A stretch of 64,000 nt of DNA from Dicyema japonicum (Eukaryota > Dicyemida > Rhombozoa > Dicyemidae): contig RDEW01000051.1 in the NCBI GenBank assembly GCA_011109175.1, positions 242,685 through 306,684 of the forward strand, given 5' to 3'. Positions 47,035-59,664 of this stretch are shown in pieces; the stretch's first letter is position 1; each line of letters begins with the position of its first letter. Made by a program: the position numbers and the translations under genes. The notes beneath the pieces were generated by a model that saw only the letters and a list, made by a program, of their open reading frames with translations, was not told the origin of the DNA and did no database searches.

Positions 47035-47430
47035 GGACATCCAGTTCCCACGGTCGGAGTGAGACGAATCTTTTCAAAGCATCACGCCAATCCATATCCG
47101 CTATTGTGGAACCCTTCCGATGGGATAGGAAAAAGAGATCCTGTCGGATGCCAGATATACACTGGGAGTCTTCCGAGACGGGTGGACCACATGACGTAAA
47201 GCAGAGAGGAACCCTTCATTGGTGTGGGAATCAAGCCAGCAAATCTCTACAGCATTAACCACTGTGTTATCCATTTCCCCCGGTCGGAGTGGGACGTACC
47301 CTTACCAAGATGACGTCCTTTTAAGTATTCGCCATTATGGGACCCTTACCTAAAGTAGATAAGAGGGGGATCCTAATTTGATATCTCCCAGGTATTGGGG
47401 GATTCTTGAGTGAGTGACTCGGCTAATGTT
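47035..47430 (-). repeat. Two adjacent SINE-B copies
   Basis: First copy 47038-47265: CCAGTTCCCACGGTCGGAGT, GTGGAACCCTTCCGATGGGA, CCGAGACGGGTGGACCACAT and a decayed tRNA head with GTGGGAATCAAGCC. A second, more decayed copy starts at 47278 with CCCCCGGTCGGAGTGGGACG and GGGACCCTTACC. Confidence 0.7.
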
Positions 47431-47469
47431 TATTACTTGGGGGGATAAAGCTTACTAGATGTTTACTCC

Positions 47470-48190
47470 AGGCATGTCAAACTCAAAAAGCTCCCGGGTC
47501 CGCATTAGATAATTTGAGTATACAAGCGGGCCACACTGACAAATCTGAAAAACTCCGTAACCTAATTGATTCATTTGGAAGTCTACTACACACATAGGTG
47601 GAACCGAACATTACCATAATCCTCGTTGAAAACTTTATGAAGTTTGTACACTTTTCAGGAAGGTTTGAATAGAACCCCCACTTATAGGTATTTTTCTGAG
47701 TGTAGAATCAGATTGCATTTCTAATAGTTCCATTTCATGTGTAAGTTGTGACTTCCATAAGCTTGCACACTTGCTGTCGTCACACGAGTGAGTGCTGAGG
47801 TTGTCTTGTAATTTCAGATTAAGATCACTCAATGTTCAGTAAAGTCCACAGCCAAAGCTAGATCCTGGATCCAAAGGACAGTATCTTTGTTCTGGAAACG
47901 TTGGTATATAAGGGCGAGAGTAAAGCTTAATCATATGAACGTCTTCTGACCACGTGGAAAGCTCATAACCGCTTTCTGTCAATTTTGTTTCAATTACGCG
48001 GTCCGCCCCAATGTTGTCGACTGTATAACATTCCCATGAGCGAGCACACGTCTGCTAGCAAAGGGCTGCGCGATTGACATGCCTGGTTTACATAATTTAT
48101 TAACCGCATAACTTGGAGATTAAGTTCTGTAAGGGGAAACATCCATCCCGTTAAAAAATGCCACTCTGAAGTAAGCACAACAGTGCATTT
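47470..48190 (-). mobile_element. Probable hAT transposase remnant
   Basis: Minus strand has LTELNLQVMRLIN near 48110 and MFGSTYVCSRLPNESIRLRS near 47590, which echo the LNl.LQgk and iFGSTY.CE..FS motifs of SCAND3/ZBED-class hAT transposases. Heavily interrupted. Confidence 0.35.
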
Positions 48191-49084
48191 AATCATTAAT
48201 TAAATTTATTGAATCAGAAAACCACCGTCCTAACCATTATTTAAAAATTAATTAAATTATGTTAATTAAATCCAGAATTTCCAGAATCCAGAATTTTGGA
48301 GTTTGTGGGTAGGAGAATCTATCAGATATATATTAATTTTGTTAAGTGAGTCGTAGTAGAATGAATTTCACGGAATCCATGTTGGAATACTCGATTTGGT
48401 ACAATATTTTTGATTCCTGTTAAGATTAATTTTTCCATAATTCGGGACAACGCACATAATATTGCAATTGGACGATAAGAAGAGGGATCGTTTGCAGGTT
48501 TGTTTGGGCTTCCATATAGAAGGTATCATATTGTTGTTCACAGATAGAGTATAAATGTATGATAGGAATTCGGTTGCTTTTTCACCAAGGTGTTTCAGTT
48601 CCATCATCGAGACATTGTCAGCACCTCGGGAACGGGAGTTTTTGAGATCCATGATTGCGTTTCGAACTTCTTGCGGAGTAAAGACAATCAAATCATATGA
48701 TGGATACAACTTCTGGCTGACTCTGTGTTCCCTCGAGAAATTTTTATGGCTGATTGCGACATAGTGTTTCATTAAAATATTTGGGTCGATGTTGCTACAT
48801 CTCTGTCCGTGGAAGGCTTTCTCAGAGCCTTCATTGCAACGTCTCAAATGTTTAATTTTCTTCCATATCAGCGTCTCGGATGTACTAGAGAATCAATAAG
48901 TGACGTCCATCGCTTCTTGATCCTAGATTGGGTAACTTGCTTAATTTGTATATTTAAGGTTTTCATTTTTTGGAAATAGTCATTTGATTAATCCTTTTGC
49001 TTCTTTAATTTATTTATTTCTCTGATAAGTGTTTTTGTATGCATACAATAGCTATTCCTTGTTTGATGACATCCCATTATTAAT

Positions 49085-49345
49085 TTATTAACCCCGGATA
49101 CACCGAGAAAGAAGGTTAAAGTAAACAACTAATTAAGTGTATCCAGTTTCCACTTCTACAGAAACAGAGTCCATCCGGAATCAGCATAAAAAATAAGACG
49201 TCCATTACATGCAGTTGTGGAAACCCCTCCAGTAGAGTGGGGGAGAGCAAATGATCCTTTTTCGTTCCGGCTTGACACTGGGCGTCACCTAGACAGGTGG
49301 ATCACATGACGCCACTCTAATATGAAGAGAGAAGAGGAACAAGCA
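49085..49345 (-). repeat. SINE-B with intact shared tail
   Basis: The best tail copy: TTAACCCCGGATACACCGAG, AAAGAAGG, AACTAATTAAGTGTATCCAG, then AGTTTCCACTTCTACAG, GTGGAAACCCCTCCAGTAGA, GACAGGTGGATCACATGACG. The plus strand shows the reverse complement of the element. Confidence 0.8.
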
Positions 49346-49599
49346 AGCAGAAAACTTCAATCAATTAACCACGCAACACCAGCACCACATGGCGCCACGC
49401 GGATGACTTCTCATTGGAATAAATAGTTTTCTTGCTTGGAGTATAATGTGGTCAATTGATGAGAGTACCAATGTGTGAAATACTTCCATATTGGTGTCGA
49501 TGTAATTAGAGAAGTTGGACCAATCCGCGGTTTTAAAGTTTAAAAAGTGGAATTCTCTGATAAATTTATTTTCAGTGATGATTTTTATCATGATAGGGT

Positions 49600-49815
49600 T
49601 GAGATCACTTCTTAGTTCATATTTTACAGTCCAGTTGATGAGGGGGAACATTGATGGGGAACATAAAGAGAGGTCAGAAGATGTAGGTTTGTCTCCTGTT
49701 CGAGTAGGTGTTCTTCTTAGTTCATATTTTACAGTCCAGTTGATGAGGGGAAACATTGATGGGGAACATTAAGAGAGGTCAGAGGATGTAGGTTTGTCTC
49801 CTGTTCGAGTAGGTG
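49600..49815. repeat. Tandem duplication, unit about 107 bp x 2
   Basis: CTTAGTTCATATTTTACAGT ... GATGAGGGGGAACATTGATG ... TGTCTCCTGTTCGAGTAGGT is repeated immediately, with four or five single-base differences. Confidence 0.9.
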
Positions 49816-50759
49816 TTCTTGTGTTGCTTTTGGTGTTATTTAGTGTACAAAATTGTCCCAAATTTCTGGCCAGTAGGTTTCCTCTACTGTCTGGTTTCTG
49901 GCTTCATACTATAATTGATGTTTGGCGCTGATGTCACCGCATAGTAGTACGTTTTTGAGGTTTGAGAAATTCTGTAGGTTAGGGTAATACCCACATGGAG
50001 AGGAGCTAGTAGGTGGAATATATACATTGACAATATTTATAGTTTTCCTAGGAATTCTAGCATTTATGCCAATTAGTTCCAAAGGGTCATCTTCTGGATA
50101 GAGTTTTCGGATTTTGTTTGAAATATCTTCATATTGAATTCCATTTCTTATTGGTGTCATTAGTCCTCCACCAAGCTTTAATTTTTCTGTCTTTACAGAT
50201 AATGGAGTATCGGGGAAAGGTTGGGGTTTTCATTTCTATTGAGTAAGTGGCGGACTTCCAGCACCATGTCTCGTATTCCGTTAATATTGATCTGGACCAG
50301 GTTGAATTCAGGGATGGGTTGGATTTCGACATCTCCACACAAAATTAGAGTGTACCTGGAAAACCATCCTTCTTCATGGATAGACAGTTCATTTTAACAT
50401 CATGTGATCCATAACACCACCATACAAGTGAACCACGCCGTATGATATCTTCACTACGATTGAATGTTGTTTTTAGTTTTCTTTTTTCTGAGACGTTCAA
50501 ATATGAGACAAAATAAATAAATCAGTAATACTAGAATTCTTATCATTGATTTGTTTAATATTAATAAATTAATTATTAATAAATTTTTAAACTTGTTCAA
50601 CCTTGTAAGTAATGTTAATTCTTTGTTTTTAAATTTATCTTAGAAAAGTTAATTGAAGGTCAAATTTGAAGTTTTTCCAAGACTTCCCTTGTCTGTTTTA
50701 TAGCTGCGTGGCGCTATGTAGTGCTACAGGGCTAATTGATTCAAGTTTTCTGTTTGTTT

Positions 50760-51020
50760 TGTTTGCTCCTCCATTCCTCATTTTACTTTAGTGGCTTCAT
50801 GTGATCCACCTGTCTCAGGAGGCGCCTAGTGCCAGGCTGGCACCAAAAAGGATCATTTGCTCTCCCCCACTCCATCGGAGTGGTTTCCACATTTGCAATG
50901 AATGGACGTCTTTTACCTTTTATGCTGGTTTTGGATGGACATAGGTGACGTTGAGGGACTCTGTTTCTGTAGCAGCGGAAACTGGATACACTTAATCGTT
51001 TACTGTTAGCTTCTTTCTAT
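50760..51020 (+). repeat. SINE-B, sense orientation
   Basis: TTCATGTGATCCACCTGTCT, CAGGAGGCGCCTAGTGCCAG, GGATCATTTGCTCTCCCCCA, CTCCATCGGAGTGGTTTCCA, ATGGACGTCTTTTACC and GGAAACTGGATACACTTAAT. Gives the clearest sense-strand body of the family. Confidence 0.8.
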
Positions 51021-51779
51021 AGAAATCCTTTATGAAGGTTGCTCTACGTCAACTTTAGTAGCGGGTACTTATTAAATACTGAACTTTATCAAATTTTTAG
51101 CTCTCTAAGGTTTTCCGATTAATGAACCTACATTGTAATATAGGGCTCCACCAATTTATGAAAAAATTCAAAACAGTTTCTCACTTCTTTTATGTGCTCA
51201 TTTGAGAAAAATATAAACCGCTTATAATAGGGCGGACAAAGTCGCCAAGAGCATTGAGAGGAGTAAATCTAAAAGCCATTGACATTGATGCTTCATACAA
51301 AGCTTGGAAGACAAAAATTAATTTTGGAAATTATTTATTTAACCAAGAAATTGGGGGGAAAAGAAAAATAGGTTATGGCTTGTTTTACTCCAAAAATACG
51401 ACAAATTGCTATAAAGTTCCTTGCCAACATTAACCACCACAGATTTCCCAAATGCTTGTGACATAACCCCAGGAAATAAACTATCAGCAAAACCGACTAC
51501 ATTCCGGTCGCAGTGATGAATCCGACTCTGTCGTTGCCTATAATTTTATTGACACGTTTTGCCTTGAATTTTAAACTTGTCAACAGTCTGTCACTAGCTG
51601 CACGTGTATGAGGTTAGTCAATTTGAAGGCTGAGAAAGAATGTAACAGTGAACCCCTTCATGAGCGGAGACCAATAAAATTAAATCAATCTTATTAAGTC
51701 GTTTTTTCTCGATTAAGTGTGGGAGTAATCGGTTACCATTCCGTTAGTAGATTACCTGATTTCCAAACAATCAAGTGAG

Positions 51780-52420
51780 CTAGCACGTGCATGACTCATA
51801 CACACTTCCTGTGCACCTTTTCCGATCTTCGACCTCATCATCAGAATATTTGAGGACCAGCTGTGAGAGGGGGACTTAGTACCAAACACTATAGAATGCC
51901 TTGGGGATATCCAGGCATATCAGATGCCCCCTGTTACTGATGTCCTCATCTCATTGCTGCGGGAGAAGAAAATACACTCTTCAATATGCAACACAGCCTC
52001 TTGAAGATAATCCGTTAGATATCGAGCATATCAGCCTATAGCTTAGAGGGTCCCTCCTCGATGTACCAGGTTAAGGACCATCAGAACTCTTCCACCAATC
52101 CTGAATATGTCCACACTTGATACTTGCGCTAAATAGATTTGTAGAACGAATAGTAGGCGTCCAACCTTCATTGAACAACCTCATGATAGTGAAGTCAAAA
52201 CCAGTGCATTGGCCTGCATTCTTTAATTGCCATCCTGATCTCCCTCACCGTGATCTCCTCAACAGCTCTGAGTCCGCCCAAAGAATATTTAATAAGCTTA
52301 ATTGAAATTTATAGGACCGACGCTTTGAATTTTGTCAAGTTGATCCTTGAATATTGGGGGAACATCCTCCATCTGGATTGTCCAGAAGAATCTTGTTTGC
52401 ATCCGGCACCATTTTTGTCT
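51780..52420 (-). mobile_element. Non-LTR RT fragment
   Basis: On the minus strand HLICLDIPKAFYSVWY matches RT motif A (lDi.KAFD.Vw) with the second acidic position changed to Tyr. Neighbouring frames (GCSMKVGRLLFVLQI) are consistent with downstream RT. Inactive. Confidence 0.5.
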
Positions 52421-52497
52421 GCCAGGCTGTTGTATTCATTTTTTACTTAAAAATTATGAAAATATATAATTAATTTTACTGTCTATTATGAATGTAA

Positions 52498-52745
52498 GTT
52501 TTTATTGTTAGGGTTGGATTTAAGGTTACGGTAAGGGTCGGGGTTATTTTGAAATTATGGTGAGATTTAGGGCTGCACTTAAGGTTTTGGTGATGTTGGG
52601 GGTTAAATTTAAAGTTATACTAGTCTTAAGGTTGAGGTGTAAGCTAAGGTTAGATTCAGGGTTATGGAAAGATTTAAGGTAAGTGATTGGCTTAGGTTAG
52701 ATTTGACGTCATGGTAGGGTTAGTTGGGGGAAGATTGATCTGACC
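52498..52745 (+). repeat. G/T-rich degenerate GGTTA-type repeat
   Basis: About 250 bp with almost no C on the plus strand and some twenty TTAGG-, GGTTA- or AAGGTT-like words at irregular spacing (GTTAGGGTTGG, GATTTAGGGCT, TAGGGTTAG). Confidence 0.7.
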
Positions 52746-53257
52746 TATTAATCGCTCAGTGTAGGTTTGGCATTTGCAATGTATGTTTACAAATAGTGTT
52801 ATCTGGTTGTTTATCTTGATGGTTTCCAATTTATGGTATGTGGTTAGGGATCATTCACGCGTGAGATTGTTGTACGATAGAACCTTCCTAATCCGCCATA
52901 AAAGGGCTTAAAATACACAAATCCATAAGAAATTCTCGATTCTGACTATATATCTTAGGTGATTGGTAGACATATCTTCTCAAAATGCTTCGTCGATGAG
53001 TATTCTGTCACATAGATTCTTATTTTACTAAAGACTGTTAGCAAAAAGGCTTTCACCTCAAATCTTACCACTAATTGTATGCAAAGTGTGATACTACCAC
53101 GAAATGTAGATTATCACAAATCACGTTCCACACGAATGCAGATAATAAATTTTTAAAATTTCATTAAAATTTAATTATTTTTATTCATCAACTTATAATT
53201 TTGAATTTTCAATTACGAGGTCACTTTATGTGGATAATTTCGTTCAATATAAAAATT

Positions 53258-53490
53258 AACCGGGTGGCATAGTGGTTAGGTGTCGGGCTAAAGTGGCTTA
53301 GGCTACGGGTTCGATTCTCGCTGCTGTTCACCTGGTGGAAAATTCCACGCATCTACGATGTGGAAAGGGCTTGACGAGTGACGCCGTCATCAGTGGATAC
53401 TCACTGCGGAACTGGATTGTCTAGAAAGGACCCACACACAAGAAAAAGAAATTAACTGTTCTTTACTTAAATAAAGATTGTGTCCTGCCT
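53258..53490 (+). repeat. SINE-A (tRNA-derived), copy 2
   Basis: GGGTGGCATAGTGGTTAGGT, GGGCTAAAGTGGCTTAGGCT, ACGGGTTCGATTCTCGC; body GTTCACCTGGTGGAA, CGCATCTACGATGTGGAAAG, GACGAGTGACGCCGTCATCA; end AAGAAAAAGAAATTAACTG, TTACTTAAATAAAG. Probably near full length. Confidence 0.9.
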
Positions 53491-53544
53491 ATGCGGAGCT
53501 ATAAATATTATGGCTCTCGTGAAAAGGCTGCATTATTATTATAA

Positions 53545-53935
53545 AAATTAATAACCCCCGATATACGGGAAAGAGGTTAAGAGTTAATTAATTTCTAATT
53601 AGACTATATTCCAGCACAAGATTCATCTGACGGATCTCTGGGAGAATATGCTCTCAGCTGTGACGTTCTTGTTAGCCTCATGTTTCTTTCACTCAAGGGG
53701 ACCGGAGATAAATAGGGTATATTCAGTTCCCACGGTCGGAGTGAGACACGTCCTTTCCAAGCAACCAGTCCACTCAGGAACACCAATGAAGTAGGGAAGA
53801 GAGCGATCTTTGGATCCCACTACATAGGCGTCTCTTGAGACAGCTGGGTCACATGACGTCTCTTAGTATCATAAGCAGGCATAAGGCGGTAAGAAATCCT
53901 TGGACGGCGTGGGAATCGAACCCACAAAGGACCCT
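53545..53935 (-). repeat. SINE-B, near full length
   Basis: Tail TTAATAACCCCCGATATACG at 53548, an extra stretch at about 53600-53715, core CAGTTCCCACGGTCGGAGTG, TCTTGAGACAGCTGGGTCAC, and the head with GTGGGAATCGAACCCAC (B-box complement) at 53910. The stem GTGGG/CCCAC around the loop is a tRNA T-arm. Confidence 0.75.
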
Positions 53936-53990
53936 TATCTATAATATAATAATCAGCGGAAATATAAGTGGAAACACGTGAATTATTTAA

Positions 53991-55963
53991 ATGAACAGAA
54001 TACTTTCAGCATTCACCAAAAAAAGCTTCACCGAAACAGTAACAAATTTAGAACCACGGAACCGTTATATTACTCTATTTCAGCTGACATTGATGAGTTC
54101 TTGTTGTCGTCAATTTAGCCGTCGGTTGTATCATGGGGTCAGGAGTCTACATGGCTTCGGGGATTATGATCAACAAGCAGGCGGGACCTTCTTCAATATT
54201 TTCATTTTTATTCGCCGGAATTATGGCCATTTTGTTCGGTATTTGTGCCTTTTGTAACCACAGGACTCATCTACGCGGAAGTGGGGACCAGGATGCCAAG
54301 GTCAGGCTCGTTCTATGCATTTGGATGCGCCGTTTACGGGGATATGATAGGATTCATCATCGGCATGCATTTTTTCGTATCATATACGTTTGGTTTGTGC
54401 ACGTGGTTATCATAAGCTGGGGTCACAGTAGTTAAGTCATTGTCGTTCTACATCGACTCTCTGTGCTACAATGCGATATCTCATTATTTCTCGACTGTCA
54501 GACTCCCAGATTCCTACTATTTTGAGGATTCCCTGAACCCCATGCCGCTGTTCATAGTCATTTTACTAGCCTGTTGCTGCCTTGGCTTATTCCTAGTCAT
54601 GTTCGTTTTTAAATCAGAAAATTCAACCAAAGTGGCTATTATCCTCGTTTTTATCAATCTTCTTGTGCTGCTGACTGTCATAATTGGGGGGTCTCAGCTA
54701 ACCAATCCTACGAATTGGAGTTTGAACGCAGTACTTGTATTTGATCATATTAGCCTAACAAAACGGACAAAACCAGTTTTGGAAATGGGGGATTCATGCC
54801 ATACGGGGTCTCTGGGATATTTGTGGCTTCTCTGGGGGCCTTCTTTTCTTTATCGGGGGTTGAAATAATCGCCGTCATCGGTTTGTGATTTAAATTCATA
54901 GGAAGCTGGAGACGTGATAGATCCCATCAAGACTATCCCCAGGAGTACTATTCTGTCCATTTTGATAGCGACTATTGCCTACATTTCGACCACCGCCGTC
55001 ATCTCCCTGATGATGCCGTATTATAAGATCGACGTGAAGGCCCCATACTCAGTGGCATTTTTCAAAAAGGGGAACATGGCGCTAAGCTACATCGTCTCGG
55101 TGGGATGCATTTGTGGATTGGCCTCAAAGTCGTAGTTCTGCCTCATTTCCAGTTTATATGGCACCATTTTTTCGGCTGCCAGGCTGTTGTACTCAATGAT
55201 CCTCGACGGGTTCCTTAAAAAGCTGCTGTATCACACAAGCGGAGACAAGATGATCCGCAATTCCAGTTTACTGTTCTGTCTTGTAATAGGTTTATGTTAT
55301 TCTCAACTCAAGGCCTGTTATCCATTTTCATCACCACTGAGACAGCCCTGGGGATCAGCGAGATCTCCGTTCTGGTCCCGACCATCATCCTGGATATCAT
55401 GATAATCAATATCCGGTAGTGTTGCATCACGTACCTCAGATATTCGAGGAAACCATTCCTTCATAAGAGAGATGACGAATGCGAAGATCTGTTGACAGAG
55501 AAACAGATAATAATCGCACGTGTCATGACCGCTATTGCTAGTATTTTTGCAAAGTCTTAAATAAGCCTTATTCTCCCTGGCAACTTCTATTTTGATTCGG
55601 TTTCTCCGTCGAATCTTTCTCTGCGATATTCCGCCATCTCTTTGCTAGTTTCAACGTGCGTTGCCTCCCTCATTGCAGTCCACAGACTCCCGAAGATAGA
55701 AGACAGTCAAGTCTACATGGTCTTAATTCTCGAATTCTTGTAGACTCCAATGATTCCCTTTCTTCCGATACTCTCCAATTTCTTCATATTTATTCTCCTC
55801 GTTTACATTGATGAAGTGACTTGGAAGTCCTACCTTATCATTTTCGCCCTGAGTAAGGGGGTTGCTGATGGTTTTAGTATTTATCGTTTACTTGGTTTCA
55901 ACAGTAATTGATGTCATGAGGCAGTTAAAGAACGAGAAATTCGAAAATAGGACACAAAATTAA
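53991..55963 (+). CDS. Cationic amino acid transporter (SLC7/CAT family)
   Basis: Plasma- or endomembrane transporter of the APC superfamily. Start at MNRILSAFTKKSFTE; a 22-nt intron leads to TVGCIMGSGVYMASGIMINK (helix 1, GxGvY), QAGPSSIFSFLFAGIM; a 25-nt intron, GLIYAEVGTRMPRSGSFYAF (CAT signature aE.G.R.P..Gs.Y), GDMIGFIIGMHFFVSYTF; a 25-nt intron with CACGTG, then GVTVVKSLSFYIDSLCY. Later come GGFMPYGVSGIFVASLGAFF, EAGDVIDPIKTIPRSTILSI, AVISLMMPYYKIDVKAPYSV, GCICGLAS, a 24-nt intron, SAARLLYSMILDGF and a C-terminal four-helix region ending NEKFENRTQN. All CAT landmarks are present. A CACGTG lies 15 bp upstream of the ATG. Two late introns were not resolved exactly. Confidence 0.9.
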
Positions 55964-57940
55964 TTTTATTAATACTTTTAATTTACGTTATTAATAATTT
56001 TAATATTAATTTTTTCCCACTGTCGTGCACATTTCCCGAGGAATGCCTGTTTCAACGTGACGTTGGAAAAGGCACTTTCCTCTGCTGGCCGCCACTGCAT
56101 TTTGGAGCCGACTGGTCTCACCCGAGAGGATGGTAGCATTCCCTTTTGCTAACCTGGTTTGGGACGCTACATGTGTGGATACCTAATCTCCGAAGAATTT
56201 GGAAGCTTCAGTCTCGGACCCAGGTTATCCTTCTAAACAATCCGAGGGTCAGAAGAGAAGGAAGTATAGAAGCATATCAGAGGATCACATGTTTATCCCA
56301 TTTGCTGTTGAGACGTCAGGAATCCTTGACTCATAAGCGGACGATCTAGTCCGCATGATCGGCTCAATGATCCAAAGGGATCCAGATGCAGGGGAGTCAT
56401 TTACTTTGATGTCCAATCGCTTCTTTGTTGTCAACAAAAGTCAGTACCACAGCTTCTTTCACCTCGTTTGTCAGGAATTTCTCTTCAATGCTGATCAAAG
56501 GTAAACTTGAAAGGCTGATTTGACATCGAAGACCTCAAATATGTTTGTATGTCTTAAATTCGAAAAAGAACGTTCTCAGCTAGAATTGAGTACCCAACTG
56601 TGAGTAATAAACGAATGCAAAAAGTTGGAAAAACGTCCCATCCAAGCTCAACTAATGAAGCAAGAAAATCCCTCCCATTTTTTGGAAAAGTTATTTTCCA
56701 CCTCGGAAAAGTGTATGACATTCGACGATTTCTAGATAGAGAGAAGAAGAGATCTCGTCAGTCTCAAATGGTTAGCTGACACTGTCGTTTAAGGTTTTCA
56801 AATGTTCCTTGTTTTCAGCATCAATTGAATCCAGCTTTACCAAGAATGACAACTTCACAGCGAGCCTACGAATGGTCTTCAGTCTCTTGGCGATTTCATT
56901 TATTGTTCTTTTTTATTTCATCGACTTCTGATAAGCCTTCGACTTTCGCACTCTTTCCAGGCATCATTTTCTTTCGCCTGACTCTTGGCAAGGGTACATT
57001 CTACTTCTGACAGTATTCTGATGCCGAACCGACTGTCATCTGCTAATGTCCTCAGATTTCTTTTTCTCATTCAAAATATGTTCACAGGATTTCTGATGCC
57101 CGTCGATTAAAACACGTGCGCCCCAATTATTCAGCGGTGTCAATAGAACATGGTGATCGCTAGCAGTCGATCTTGTCTATAGTGAAAAAAATCGACAAAA
57201 AAGTGAGCATAGCTTAATAACGTGAACTCTTCCACACGAGACTGGATGGCTATCGAGTCAGAGTTTTTTGATAGAAAAATGATTTTAAAATAAATTTGAG
57301 TCGTAAAGATTATTCTCCTAATTGCCACGGCTTTCTGTGTTTTTGTTCAGAAATCTTGAAAACGTATCAAGCGAATCAGTCCTAAAGGATACCTTGCGTC
57401 CCTTTGAGACATTTTCATGGCCACCTCCGGAAAACAGTGGGATCGCTGATGAATCTTCTAGGAGAAATTGTTAGAAGCTGGGATCACTCAGTTAGTTGGC
57501 TTAACGCTATCTTTTTTGTGGTCTTTGGGTTTTAAATATACAAGAATCATCAATACATATTGGGGGAAACAAGGTCAATAGGTGATCCCCACTACCCCTA
57601 GTAGCCTTTTACAGGATTCGACGCACTCTATCTACTCGATTATGAGAGTTGTACTCAATATTGTGATGTCAATGAAAAGATGCTGAGTTTTTTTTCTCTT
57701 ATTTACAAAACGCCCGATTCAGCGATAAGAACTCAAAATGAACTTATTCTTGCATTGAAAGTGATTTTGTCGGTTTAAACCAAATTTTTATAGTTTTAGG
57801 CGTTAAAACTTCTGCCGTGCTTTATTGGGTTAATAGGGCGGCTTGCAGCAAGGGAGAGTCTAGATTGGCACGATGGCTTTCCAGAACATTGGGTTTGCGA
57901 TCATGATGAGTAACTCCCATTGCGTGCTCAATAAATGGGG
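55964..57940. other. No gene recognised
   Basis: Only short frames; one CACGTG (57112). AT-rich immediately after the transporter, otherwise unique and probably decayed repeat (GGGATCACTCAGTTAGTTGG near 57480 resembles a retroelement tail start). Confidence 0.35.
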
Positions 57941-57944
57941 GATT

Positions 57945-58115
57945 GCGAAAACTGAAGGAAACCTTGCTTGTATGCAATGGGACACGAAACGAGATTACGC
58001 CTATACAACGCGTCGGTCAAGCATGTAGTGCTCTACAACGCGAGCACGTGGGTCTGTTCAGAGACCGACTCTTTCCACCGAACGCAATTGAGGCAAACAA
58101 TGTCTCCGCTCTGAG
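57945..58115 (+). mobile_element. LINE ORF2 fragment
   Basis: ETRLRLYNASVKHVVLYNAS followed by TWVCSE, the post-RT motif of the family at 10.2 and 25.3 kb; ends at an in-frame stop. The CACGTG at 58043 encodes part of Ser-Thr-Trp. Confidence 0.7.
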
Positions 58116-58495
58116 AATGGGTTTGGGGCCCCATATAATGCGGCCATGGAGAACTTCTCGTCTGACAACCCCGATTCGTGGACAACCGAGAACCTCCTAA
58201 AGGTTGGGAGAAGATCTGGGTTGAATACGAGAGCTTACGTAATTTATGTCTTTAATCCTTATTTTCCCGCTTTATTTCTTTCTCAATTCATCTCGTTCAG
58301 TTTACATCTCATTTTGATCGGAAACTATAAAACTAATCAATAATAGGAGTTATGCAGGAAATAGCTCTTCCCTTTAATATTTCCTGTCTCCTTATTGCCA
58401 CTCCTTTTTGCATGTGAAAAGGGAGTGGCCACTTTAATAGCCCAATCAACAGTCACTAGTTAGAGTAGGGTTAACTTTATTAGTCGTAAACCAAT

Positions 58496-59664
<1,169 letters not shown>

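Larger units (their letters stand above)
48368..50345 (-). mobile_element. Non-LTR retrotransposon: endonuclease to early RT, disrupted
   Basis: Upstream on the minus strand (49909-50160): TINIVNVYIPPTSSS and NVLLCGDISAKHQL, the APE-type endonuclease core (iN.YiPP, l.GDfNakH). Then 49361-49600 has FNLKNV-like linker frames. 48368-48847 has YDLIVFTPQEVRNAIMDLKN and SRGADNVSMMELKHLGEKAT with MIPSIWKP (RT region 0/1). SINE-B at 49085-49345 interrupts it. A 107-bp internal tandem duplication lies at about 49600-49815. Confidence 0.75.

Noticed and set aside
54440-55402. Several separate small membrane-protein genes
   Set aside because: The frames line up in order with one SLC7/CAT transporter once 22-25 nt introns are removed.
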